Shown here: positions 12,149 to 23,400 of the stretch, one piece after another
Position numbering within the stretch: the first letter of the stretch is position 1
How the letters are laid out: each line of letters starts with the position of its first letter
Source: Sarcocystis neurona
Lineage: Eukaryota; Apicomplexa; Conoidasida; Eucoccidiorida; Sarcocystidae
DNA: 64,000 bases
Assembly: GCA_000727475.1 (NCBI GenBank)
Contig: KL647291.1
Coordinates: forward strand, 3,970,992-4,034,991
Reading direction: 5' to 3'
The notes under the pieces: model-generated
Told to the model about the DNA's origin: nothing
The model's database searches: none
The model's input: the letters and a program-made list of their open reading frames with translations, nothing else
Program-made: the position numbers and the translations under genes

Positions 12149-14232
12149 GTGAGGCGACTAGTTCTGCTTCTGCTTCACCTTATTCCTCGCCACAGGCTGC
12201 GTGAAGCACTACGCTAAGGTGCAGTGTACGTTGACCAGGGATTTTTGTGCTACTTGCGGCGAGCGGACGCTGTGCACAGCAGTAGCAGCTACCCTACAGC
12301 AGCGGCAGCTGAAGCATAAGAAGACTCCTCTAACAAACGCAAGGTGAAAGGCGGCAAAAAGCGGGCAGGTGCGTACGGCGTGGATGACAATTCGTGACCC
12401 GAAGCACGTACAAGTCATCTTCCTGCTGCGTCTGCGGCTGCTGTACGTTGTTGCGGCGGCTGAACCCGTGCGCAGTGCGGTTATTGGTGGCGACGCCGGT
12501 ACCCTGTCATGCAAGGAAGGCCCTACTCCACAAGCGGCAGACTGACAGCAGCAGTAGGCCAGACCTGCCAGCGTAGCAGCGAGGTCGGTAGTAGTACCGA
12601 CAGCAGCAGGCACAACGGGGTCTCCCGGCGAAGTCGCGCCGTCAACGGGCGTGGCACCGCAGCAGCAGTGTGTCTACAGTATCTAGCACGAGCAGCCAAA
12701 GCAGGATCAAGCAGTTGAAGTCCTTCAAGCAAGTGTCCCGCAACGCTGCTATAATGAAGCAAGAGCCGGAACACCTTTTATGCGATTTCCTCCTGCCCAG
12801 CGCACCAGCATCCGTCCACTATTTAGCAGACGCCTAAGGACACCGTCTACAAAGGCGGCTGCTTCTGCATCGCATCATTAGCGTTAGCCGAGGTGGGCTG
12901 GCGCGAGTTTTCTTTCTATATATGCTTTGCTTCTTCTTGGTGCCTGGCCGCGTCTGCTGCTGCTGCCCCGCTGGTGGGCGTTCGAGTCCGACTCCCCACA
13001 GTGACTCTCTCGTGCGAGAGCACCGTTAGTGTATAACCGTACGAAGGCCGCTCCTCCTACTAGCAGCAGCGTCCGCGCTGCAGCACCCGCAGCGGTAGGA
13101 CCGGGACCCTATATATGTAGCAGCAGCAGCTGCAAGTACGGCAGCAGCAGCTGCTGCGAGTACAGCAGCAGCAGCTGCTGCAAGTGCGGCAGCAGTGGCT
13201 GCATCTTTGCAGCTCGAGCGTTGTCTTCTCCTGTTGGAGGCCTCGGTCATTTGTACGACGGCAGCGGTAGCAGAGCGCTGTTGGAGCGGCAGCTTTTGTT
13301 GAACAGTGAACTTCTTTCATTGGCTGTTCTTCGTCTATCTGTTGTTCATTGTTGAGCCGTGTATTTTTCAAAGTACAGACGACCGCAGCTGCAGCTGCGG
13401 CTGGCGGGAGAGCTAGCAGCTGCGGGCATCAACTTACCGCCGCAGCCCGAGCAACAGCTGCAGCAGCCCAGCAGGAGGGCAGCAGCACCGCTCATGTTCT
13501 TCGCTGCTGCTTTGTGACTTCTTTTCATTCCACTTGCTCTCGTTGCAGTGTATATACACCGTCGTACCAGCTGCTTTTCTCCGGACCCTCGTGGGTGTAC
13601 GTAGTCCGGCGCACCGTTTGTGAGCGCATGCATGCTGCCCACAGAAAAGGCATTCTTATTAGTCTTCTGCTCACGTGTCCTAGGAGTTCCGTCCTCCTCT
13701 TGGGGTAGACTTTTCTACTAGGACAGCGACTCCGCGTGAGTGGTGCAGCAGCAGCAGCAGCAAAGCGCAGCAACCGAACGCCAGCAGGCCTGGCGCCCAA
13801 CTGCAGAGCACCAGCAGCCCCTGCGAGGAGCGCAGCAACCTGTGCCAAGGTGCCACGGAAGGGAACGTTTGCAGCTGTCACAGAGAGACAAACCCGGCAG
13901 AAGCAGCAGCCGAACCGCCGCAGCAGCAGAACAGCTGCCTCAGGAGGGGCAGCGGAGCGACAGGAGTTGCAGTGAAGCAGCTGGAGCAGTAGTAGCACTG
14001 CAGTAACAGCACACAGTATCAGCGAAAGGCCAGCGGCAATAGTTTGTACAGCGTGACAGCAGCGCACAGCTTGCAGGGAAGCCCTAGGATAGAGGAACGT
14101 CGAAGAAGAAGAAGCAGCAGCAGGGGCTCTGCGCAGGATGTAGTACACCGGAAACAGAGTAATTTCCGCACAGCCGTGTAGACGAGCAGCGCAGCAGCAG
14201 CGGCAGTGCAGCAGCAGTGCTAGCTGCCCAGG
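12149..14232. other. Low-complexity interval without a firm gene
   Basis: Short CAG-rich patches alternate in strand. From 13740 to 14006 the + strand gives a Gln/Ala-rich frame, and the opposite strand gives Leu/Ala-rich frames, which are usually repeat shadows. Apart from the Cys/Ser minisatellite near 13.13 kb, I see no feature that I can defend. Confidence 0.35.
13128..13202 (+). repeat. 24-bp minisatellite encoding a Cys/Ser octapeptide
   Basis: Three 24-bp units built on CAGCAGCAGCTGCTGC lie in tandem. In one + frame they read CKYGSSSC, CEYSSSSC and CKCGSSGC. Each unit contains the perfect palindrome GCAGCAGCTGCTGC or a close variant, so single-strand hairpins are possible. On the - strand the same block reads as poly-Ala. 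It is not clear which strand, if either, is translated. Confidence 0.55.
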
Positions 14233-17027
14233 ATGCGTGCTGGGGCAGGCTTGTTTGGTTTTTTAACGTGTTGCTGCCGCGGTCGTCGCCAGCGCGCCTC
14301 CGCTGCGGGTCCTGCTTCAGCTGTTGAGTCAACAAGCGCATGCAGCAGCTCCTCTGCTGCTGCCGGTGTCATTGAGTCTGCTGCAGCGTCCACCGCGGAG
14401 CGAGACAGCTCTGCTGCACCAGCTTGTGTCCCGGTGGCGGGGTCGTGTAACGCTTGCCTTGTGTTGCTGCTGCCTGGCGGCGCGTTCAGCAGCGAGCAGC
14501 GTCAGCTGCATGCTCGGCAGCAAGTGCTGCGCCTGCAGCAGCTACGCACCCGCGCAAGCAAGCAGCAGCGTCTGCTACGGCGGCTGTTTCCCGAACGAGG
14601 CAGTGGACAAGAAGAAGAAGCAGCAGCAGAAGAGGAAGGAAGACTGGCTGCGGAAGAAGAGGCAGCAGCAGATGCTGCAGAACTCGCTGCAGTATCCCGG
14701 GGCACGGCTTCCCTGCGCTGTAAAAAGAGGGCGGTCGAAGGCGGCAGCTGCAGCAGCACGGCGAGCACTACGAGCTCCAGCGCCGAGAATCTGACGCTTG
14801 GCGGTGAAGCAGAATCAGCAGCAGGAGGAGAACCGACACCGGCAGCAGCGTACTACTCCCCAGGCAAGTATTCTCCTCTGCGCTCAGAAGAGGGGGGGGA
14901 GCCGGCCCAGCCGGGGCAGAGGGGAGGAAGTGCGGTTGAACAAGCCCAGCAGCAGCAGCCGTGTTTTCCGCTGCTGCAGAAAACAGCTGCCTTGGCATCT
15001 CGTACGGCTGCTGCTGCTGCAGCGCTGGCGCTGCTTCCTGGCGCAGCTGCGAACGCGTTGCTGCAGCTCGATCCTTCGCGAAGAAGAAGCGAAGGAGAGG
15101 GAGAGGGACAGGAAGAGGAGGAAGCAGAAACGACAGCAGCGAGTGGAGGACTCGGCTTTCTTGGTTCAAAAAGCGTGCAACCGAGTGTCTGTACACCTGG
15201 AAAGCAGTCATTCCACATCAGCAACTCGAGCCGCGCGAGCGCCGTCACGGCAGCAGAGGTAGCAGCCGCAGCAGCAGGTCTGCGCGGGGACAGCCCGTCT
15301 CCTCTGCTCTCTTCCTCACAGCAACACCGTCTTGGGCAGGAAGCAGTCGACCAGAAGACCTGCCGCCACCGACAGCAGCTGCAGCCAGTGGCGCAGCAGC
15401 AGCAGCAGCAGTCCCGGCAGCCCCAACTGCAACAGGAGGAGCAGACGATTCCCCGCTACTACCAGCAGCTCCAGCACCTGCAGCAACAGCGCCAATTGCA
15501 GCAGCAACAACACGCGCAGGACGCGGCTTTCTACCATCAGCAGCTGCAGCAGCTGCAGCTGCAGCAACTGCAACAGCAGCAACTGCAACAGCAGTATCTG
15601 CAACAGCAGCATCTGCAGCAGCAGCAACTACAAGAGCAAGAACTGCAGCAGCAGCAACTGCAGCAAGGGCAGAATCTTCTGTGGCCCCAGCAAGAGTTGT
15701 ACGGGGAAGCGGGACGTGGCTTTCCGCTTCGTGAGGAGGAAGAGGAGGCGGCAGGAGGAGCAGCGGCGTGGCCAGCAGACCCGAGCAAAGATAACAGCAG
15801 CAGCAAAGAAGACTGTGCGTGTGCCGCTTCTCCAGCAGCACGCTGCGTAACGCTGGAAGCGCTAGCGGCGTCGCACTGCAGTGACAGCTCTCCTCCCCAT
15901 CTTTCTCTCCGTCCCTTTCTGCGGCGCATCTGGCTGACGCTGCTGCTGCTGTTACGGCTCCCTCTCCCTCGCGTCACGCTCCTGTGGCCCGTGCGGCCTC
16001 CCCGTCTTTTGCGGCTGCCCTGCCATCTGCCCCGTTCGTCAGCGGTCCTTCTTCAGCGGCCGCTGGCACTGGTCCTCTGGCTGCTGGTGTGCCTCCTTCT
16101 TCTCCTGCTGCGGCCACTGCTGTTCCAGTTTCTGCTGCTGCTGCTACGGTGCGCTCTCCTGGTGGTGGGCGTGCACGTTCTCCTCCTGTAGCTGTATCGC
16201 CTTTGCCATTTGGAGCTGTGGCTGCGGCGCTGCCTCTTGCTGCTTCTGCGGTGCCGCTTCCTCTGGCTGCTTCTCCTGCTGCGCTTCCTCTTGTTGCTTC
16301 TCCTGCTGCACACCCTCTTCCTGCGTCTCCTGCTGCACTTCCACTTCCGGGCTCTCCTGCTGCACTTCCACTTCCGGGCTCTCCTGCTGCACTTCCTCTT
16401 CCGGGCTCTCCTGCTGCACTTCGTCTTCCCGCCTCTCCTGCTGCATGTCCTCTGCCCGCCTCGCGTGCTGCACTTCCTCCCCCCAGGTCTCCTGCTTCAC
16501 TTCCGCTTGCTGCTTCTGCGGCTGCCTCGGAGTGCTCTCCGCGGCTGCAGCCCGCTGACGCTGCAGGAGTGCCGCTGTCGCGTGAGACGTGCATCTGCAC
16601 GCTCGACGGAGAGAAAGACATCTGGATTGCTGCCTCCCCTCTGCAGCAGCAGCAGGCAGTGAGCAGCAGGAGCAGCAGCCATCGCAGCAGCAACAGCAAC
16701 AACACTCACCTCAGCAGCAACCGCAGCAGAGGCGTCAGCAGCAGCAACAGCCGGGGTAGACGCCTCAGCAGTAGCAGCAGCAGGCTCCCGAGCAGCAACA
16801 CCTGCAGAGGCGGAAGCAGCAGTACCAGCAGACGCCACAGCAGCAGCAGACGCGGCAGCAGGCGCCTCAGTAGCTTCCACTACGCAGAGAGCAGCAGCGA
16901 CTGCCTGACGAACAGCTGCAGCACGTACGGCACAGCAGAAGCAGTTGCTGATCTCTCTGCCTCGGCCAGCAGCGGCACCCCCTTCGGCAGCAGCAACAGC
17001 AGCGGCAGTCGACCCGCAGACGAGTAG
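14233..17027 (+). CDS. Candidate low-complexity Gln-rich to Ala/Pro-rich protein (frame break near 15.9 kb)
   Basis: An ATG at 14233 opens a frame that stays clear to 16191. It is Cys/Ala/Ser-rich, then acidic (near 14600-14700), then Gln-rich with a repeated LQ pattern (15360-15670). Beyond about 15930 this frame becomes pure Leu, while the frame starting near 15984 becomes Ala/Pro-rich with nonapeptide repeats and runs to a stop at 17027. A frame change, through an unseen short intron or an indel such as at the G-run near 14887, would join them. CAG polarity also flips to CTG on + between about 15.9 and 16.6 kb, so a - strand gene is an alternative there. No domain is recognised. Confidence 0.3.
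15539..15676 (+). repeat. Imperfect CAG/CTG-CAG array encoding a Gln-Leu repeat
   Basis: Units of the type CAGCAACTGCAACAG, 15-18 bp long, recur across this block. They read as QQLQ, QQYLQQ and QQHLQQ in the + frame open from 14233. It is a clear microsatellite-derived expansion and would be predicted to form a Gln-rich coiled or prion-like segment if translated. Confidence 0.7.
16271..16500. repeat. 27-bp minisatellite, about eight units
   Basis: The unit is close to CTCTCCTGCTGCACTTCC plus nine more bases, with several near-identical central copies between about 16325 and 16430. Because 27 is a multiple of three, frames stay open on both strands. The + strand gives SPAALPLPG nonapeptides in one frame. 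The - strand gives SPEVEVQQE-type acidic nonapeptides in one frame and GEPGSGSAA in another. Unit divergence rises toward both ends. Confidence 0.75.
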
Positions 17028-17452
17028 CCGATCTGCGGAGGGGGCTGTACTGGCTGCAACAAGGACCAGCAGCATTGGCAGCGGAGCAGCACAATCTACC
17101 AGACCGTTCTCTTCCCTTTTTCTTCGCCGTTTAGGACTTGCACACACGTATATCAAATTCTCCGTCTCCCTAGCTCGGCGGTCTTCTTCCTCTGTTTCTG
17201 CGTCGTTGCTGCAGCGGTGCTACGTCTCCTGCATGCGTATCTGTGTGGACGTATGTATGTACGTAGATTAGCAATGCGCGCGTGATTCAGCGCAGCACGT
17301 ATGCATAGGTACGCGCATATATATGCCTGATTGATCACCTGCGTGTGCAGGTGTACAAGGACATACGTGAAAATCAGCATCTGGTGTGTAGTCGGTTTGT
17401 TTGCTCTGCTCGAGGATAAGTATAGAAACCCTTTGCTCTTTGCTGGAGCAGC

Positions 17453-20400
17453 ATGGCGAAGCTAATGCGACAGCGCCGCGGGGACGCGAAGCAGCAGAGA
17501 GGCAGACCGAAGGCTGCGGGAGGCAAAAAACGAGGGAAAGAAGGAGGGGGAGGAGCTGTGTGGCAGCAGCGGCACCAGCAGCAGCGTCAGCAGCAGAAAA
17601 TGAAGAAGCGTCACCTGCATCGCGGTGGGGGCGCGAGACCTGCTGCTGCTGTTGCCAGCGGACTGAAGAGGTCGTGGAAGAAGAACAAGCAGCAGCAGAA
17701 AAGAGACAGTACCGGCAGCATACGTGGCCACGCGGCAGCAGCACGTCACCATGCTGTGGCGCGGAGAAGCAGCAACAGCACCAGGCGTGCAGCAACGGCT
17801 GAAGAAGACGCCGACGAGGCAGCAGACTGGGAGACTGAAGAAGAGGAAGACGAGGAGGAAGAGGAGGACGAGGGCCCCGTGAGCCAGCTGCAGCGGGAGG
17901 CGGACGAGAGCGACCTCGAAGAAGATGTAGACGGAGAAGTAGACGAAGAAGAAGACGACGAAGAAGACGACGAAGAAGACGACGAAGAAGAAGACGAAGA
18001 AAAGGAAGAAGATGAGGGCGAAGGGGTAGAGGGAGGGGGTTTGGTGTGGCGTGAGGAGTCGGAGGAAGATGAGGAGGCGTTTTCAGATGGCAATGAGGAC
18101 GACGATGCGGGCAGCTTTGCCGCCGAGACAAAGGAGGAGGAGCAGCGTTTCGAGCAGCTGCTGCAGCGGCACATGCAGGCGGCTGGCGACGCGCAGTTTC
18201 TGAAATATCTGCAGACGGCGTCGCCTGTTGCTGCGCTGCAGGAGGACAGCGTGTCACGCCGCAGCAGGACGGAAGAAGACTTTGCAGAGCGAGCAACAGC
18301 AACAGAAGAGGAGGAAGACGAATGGGAAGAAGAGGGTGAGGCAGACGAGGAGGAAGAAGAAGATGAAGAAAGAGGAAAAGGAGCAGCAATATCGGACAAG
18401 CTGTTAACCGCGGCACGCTTTGACCGTCTATGCGAAGCTGCGCATCTTCCTGTGGTCTGTGCACCAGCAGTTGCTGCAACGACATCTGCTGCTGCTGCTC
18501 CAGGTGGTGGGTTTGCTGCTGCCGGAGGAGCCGAAGCAGGAGAGGAGCACACAGGGGGAGTGCCGTCCATGCGCAGCGTCCAGTTGCTGCTGGCAGCTTT
18601 CCGCTCCGCCGTACGACAGCTAGTGCCGGCGGCTGCAGGAGCAGGAGCAGCAGGGGCAGAGAGTTCAGGAAGGGAAGGTGCAGCAGCAACTGCAGAGCTT
18701 CGGAGCAGCAACAACATGAAGTATAAGCAGAGGAAGAAGGAGCTGCGCCAGCAGCTCCTCGGCAAGAAGAGAAGCAGCAGCAGCGCGAGCAACGAAGAGA
18801 CAACGCAGAAAGGCCGTCAGCGGAAACGCACAAGCAACAGCGCGGCTCATTGCTTCTTCACAGTCGAAGATCCGGAACTGAGGGAAGTGGTCGTGCTGCG
18901 TCTGCTACGCCGTCTGCCCAGCACGTTCGAGGCGCTGGCCACCAGCAGCAGCAGCAGCAGTGGCGAGAGAAGCAATAACAAGAGCAGCAGCAGCAACAGC
19001 AGTGGGAAAGAGGAGAACAAAAATGTTGCACTGCAGAGGTGCCCCGGGTGGAAGCGCCTGCGGTTGCCGCTGCGGTGGTTCTTTTCGGATCTGCAGAGAT
19101 TGCTGGTGGGACTGCAGCAGCAACGTGGAAGCGAGACGTCAGCTTCGAAGAAGCTGCTTCTGCAGGTGCTGCTCGCAGTTGCGCAGCAGCGACTGCTGCA
19201 GTGGGTGCTGCCGCTGGAAAGTAGCCGGCGGCTGCTGCTGGTGGCTGTGGCTCGCTGCTGGGCCTTCACGCCGCTACAACAGCAGCAGTTGGCTGCGTTC
19301 GCAGTGTTGCGCACGGCGTTGCTGCTGCTGTGGGAGCAGCGGCAGGTGCTGCAGGAAGAAGCAGCAGCAGCGGCTTCGGTGCACCAAGGCTCGCCGTCTA
19401 GCAAAGACAACATGCAGCAACGCAGCGCGAAGCGCAAGCGAGGCAGCGCCGGACAGCAGCTGCCGCAGCAGCTGGGGGGAAGCCACAGCAGCAACGCAGC
19501 TGCAACAGCAGCAGCATCGACCGAAGAAGAGGAGGCAACGCGTGCAGAGGAGCGGTGTCAACAGATGCTGCAGCTCCTGTTGCGCACGTACCAACGAGCA
19601 GCAGCACGAAATGTCGGCACCGGGGGCACTACGCGCACCTGGCGAAGCAGCAACCGCATGCAGCTCCTGAGAAATGAACTGCTAGAACTCACGAGAATTC
19701 TGGCCGACTCACGTATTGTCTACAGAGTCGCCTACCAAAGCATCCGCGAGGTAAACGCCTACAATACTTATAAGGTTTCCAGGTAGCAAATGCATCTCGG
19801 TCGTGGCGAACTTGTATTATGTGCTCAGAAGAACGCGTATGCGGAGGCCCACGTACATATAAGCGTACACACGCACGCATTTTTCTCTCCCGAAGTACCC
19901 ACTTCTGCATATATATATATATATATATATATAAATGTATATACACGTACAGGAGGCGTAGTAGGCGAAGATATATGTGTGTGTATATTTGCATATAAGC
20001 GCGTGTATACATATACATGTGCGTGAGGCGTAGCAGGCAAAGATATACATGTGTGTGAGAGTTCAAACGCCTGGCCATGTATATCTGCATGCGTCTGTAG
20101 GTACACTACGTAGACACACGCATACCAAGATATATATATATATGTATGTGTATCTGTGTCGACAGATGCAAGCAGGCGGCGGACGGAGAGAAGGCAGCGT
20201 CAAGCGCCGATAGCTGTAACAGCCTTTTACTCTCATTATCCGTCTGTCTACGTGTTGGCCTGTGTGTACGAATGTTTGCATCCCCTCGGTTATATATATA
20301 TATATATATGGATATGTAGGTGTCTCTTCCGCGGAGTCTCTATATATGTGTATGTGTAGTGATCACGTAGGGCAGCGCGTCTCACCTTTCTTTGTATGTA

Positions 20401-23400
20401 TATCTATAGATATGAGAAGCGTGATGTAGGCGTGGCCACACGAACGCTTCTGCACGTGCCACACGACCGGACTTTCCTTTTGCTACTGCGAGGACGTACG
20501 CTGCCGCAGAGAGTACTGCGCTGCATCGGAGAGTACCGCGCGTGTCTGCGAGTAGATCTGCCGGTCGGTTTTCACCTCTGCAAATCTGCACAGGGGACCC
20601 GCGTGTTCTTCACCCTGTATGTAGAGGCGACTATTATGTAAACGTACACGTGCGTACTGCGCACTTTTATGTGTGTGCATGTGTATATGTATATATACAT
20701 GCGTAATGTATATTGACGCTTGTTTAATCTCTCTCTACATATGTGTATGTATAGAGATATTTTTGTAGTTGTTAATCTGTTTTCATTCGGTGGAAGCGGG
20801 GAACGGACTACGATTAATTTGCTACGTTTGAGTACAGTGGCTTCTTTTCGTGTTGACGGTCGTGACGCGCTCAAGTTTTGCTGCTGCTGCTGCTGCAAGA
20901 ACAATATGTGTCGTTGTAGCTTGAGTAACATCTCTGCTGCAGGAGAGTCACCTAGCCTTGCCGTGCAGGCTCAGTTCTCTCCTGTTGCCAGAGCGGTGTC
21001 TGTGCTGCCGTGGAGAACAGCTTTGCTGCACTGAAACGACAGCGCGTCTGCTGCTGCTGCTGCTCCTGCCGAGCCGACCCCGGGTGCTGATACTCGTTGG
21101 TTGGCGACGGCTCGGTGTGTCTCTCGTTTCCTGCTGCTGCTGCGCGACCCCTGTCTGGTGCGCCCCTGAAGAGCCTGCATCCCCTGCAGGCGCTTGTTGT
21201 CCTCCTCGTCGCGACATTTTTCTGCTGCTGTTCCTGGTGTTGTGTAGGCGTGTACCACGGGGCTCCGGTATTTCTCCTGCAGCAGGAGTGTGCCCCTGAG
21301 CTGCCGTTGTGGACTGCTGTCGCGTTGTCCGGCGGCGCCGCGAGGTTTTGACTGCTGCGTCGCGCGTGTGTGTGGGTGTGTTGCTGTTGCAGCTGGCGCT
21401 GACGGTGCGCAGTGTAGTGGTGGCCAGCAGCTTACTGAAACAGCAGGGCGGCGGCGGTGCTGCTGCAGGAGCAGGTGCGACGCCGCGTGGTGGCGGCTCG
21501 AGCAGGACCGGCAGCGGCAGTGGAAGGAAGCGAAAGAGCAAAGCAGGGTACTCGTTGTCAGAAAGGCGGCTGGCTGCAGCAGAGCAGCTGCTGTTCAGCT
21601 GGCCGTTCATAGAGACGGGTCGCCTCTGGGCAGCGTCGTTCGGCGTCCTGCCACAGATGCTGCGGCCACTCGCGTTTCCCTTGATTTCCTTGCTTTCTGC
21701 TGCGCTGAAGCTGCGCGTCGCGTCCCTGTCGTATGTCCCCTTCTGCACAAACCTGCTGGTGCTGCTGCAGGAGACAGCGGAAGCTGCGGATGTGTTGGTG
21801 CCCCTGGCTGCGTATGCGGCTGTGGCCTTGGAGTTGCTGCTGCGCCAACAGCGACTCCTGGCGAGCAGCAAATTTCTTGCGACGGCCGCGGCAGCAACAG
21901 CAACGCCGCCGCGACACGCGAAAGGGGCGAAGATGCAGAAGAAGAAGAACAAACTGCGCCAGCGGCAGCAGCAGAAGACGCAGCAGTGTGCCACGCTGCA
22001 GCTCGCTCGCGTCAGGGAAGCTGCCTCACCAGTCACCCTGAAGCTCGGCGTTGCGCAGCAGCGCTTCATGCAGGTACGTGCAGAGACAGAGACAGCAGAA
22101 CCGAAGAGCAGCAGCAGGAACGACAGCAGCAGCACGACACAAACAAAGCAGCACGAGCACAGCGACACACCGCGGCGGTTGAGATAACAACTGCAGCAGC
22201 AGCGACAGCAGGGGCGGCAGGGGACCGGCAGTGCGAACAGAAGAGCCACCGCCGGTGAAACAGCACCCAAAGCAGGACGCCAGGGGCAGCAGCAGCAGCG
22301 AGTGCAACGCAGAAGAAACTTGAAGCAGAAGCAACAGCAGCAAAGTGCAGGCGTCGTCTGCAACAGCGTCGCCGACAGAAATAGAAAATCGCAGCAACAG
22401 CAGCAACTGCAACGAAGAATATCTGCAGCTGGAATTGCCCACAGGAACAGCCGAAGTACTACCACACACGAGTTCGTGTAGAGCGCTGAGACGCCTGCAG
22501 GAAGGTGGATGGATGCCGTGCAACCGCGTTACACATACATATACACATGTGTATACACAGGTATATTCACACAAATATATCACATATGCATGTGTGGGTA
22601 TTTAGTTGGGTGTTTCCTTATAAATACATATACACGTGGACGCTTATATACGATGTACAGATACAGAGACATATATGGACAGGTGCTCCCTTTCTTGCCT
22701 CTCGGCGTATACGTAGACGTGTATGCGTCTTATATAGGTAAAATGGCAAGCTGTCTGTGTGTGTGTCTTGTCTTATAGATGTATCCGCGTTTATGGTAGA
22801 CTACTTGTTAATTCGCTCGTAAGAAGTGAGACTGCAGCAGAGCATGTGTGAAGTGAGGGTAGCGTGCAGGACGGGTGGCTGCGGTGTACGTACACCGGCG
22901 GCGTCTCAACAGACAACAGCAGCAGCACACCTTTCTCTGATGGTGATATCTTGTATGGAAGAGTCTGTGTGCGTGGTTCCCCTTCGTCTATTTGTTGATT
23001 TTCTACGGGTGCTGTATATACTGTCTTCTTGGCGACGCTACCGCGGATGACTAAACGCTTTCTTCATTCACGGGGTATCTATTTAGACTACAACTTTACT
23101 GATTCAGCCCTTTAATTTGTTAACAGATAGCACTGCATCAAGCTTCTGTTGTCACTGTATTACGGAGGAATATATATATATATATGTATATGTATATGTA
23201 TATGGATACATATGCGTATGCACGAGGGTCCCATACGAATTTACACATACTGGTAGGCGTATGCGTACACATGTGTATGTATATATATATATGTGCATCT
23301 ATACATAGGTCTACATAGGTACGGGAGGTGTGCGTATCGATGAAGAAAGAAAGCCAGGTAAAGGCATTTCTTTGTCTGCGTTTTGTGAAGTACATATGTT

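Noticed and set aside
12980..13005. TTCGAGTCC motif resembling a tRNA T-loop
   Set aside because: The flanking bases do not pair as a T-stem, and no acceptor stem or anticodon arm could be drawn upstream.
17425..17432. AAACCCT heptamer as an internal telomere-like repeat
   Set aside because: Only isolated single copies occur (for example here and near 27308); no tandem array is present in the window.
17268..18833. - strand 521-codon Leu/Pro/Arg-rich frame
   Set aside because: It is the complement of the acidic and Gln-rich NOC2 exon 1; GAAGAC and CAG repeats on + produce stop-free Leu/Pro/Arg strings on -.
20948..22465. Long - strand frame of about 505 codons overlapping NOC2 exon 2
   Set aside because: The part over 21.39-22.07 kb is antisense to a well-supported NOC2 exon and reads as Cys/Ser/Leu-rich sequence. 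Triplet repeats keep it open. Only its 20.9-21.36 kb part is kept, as a separate observation.
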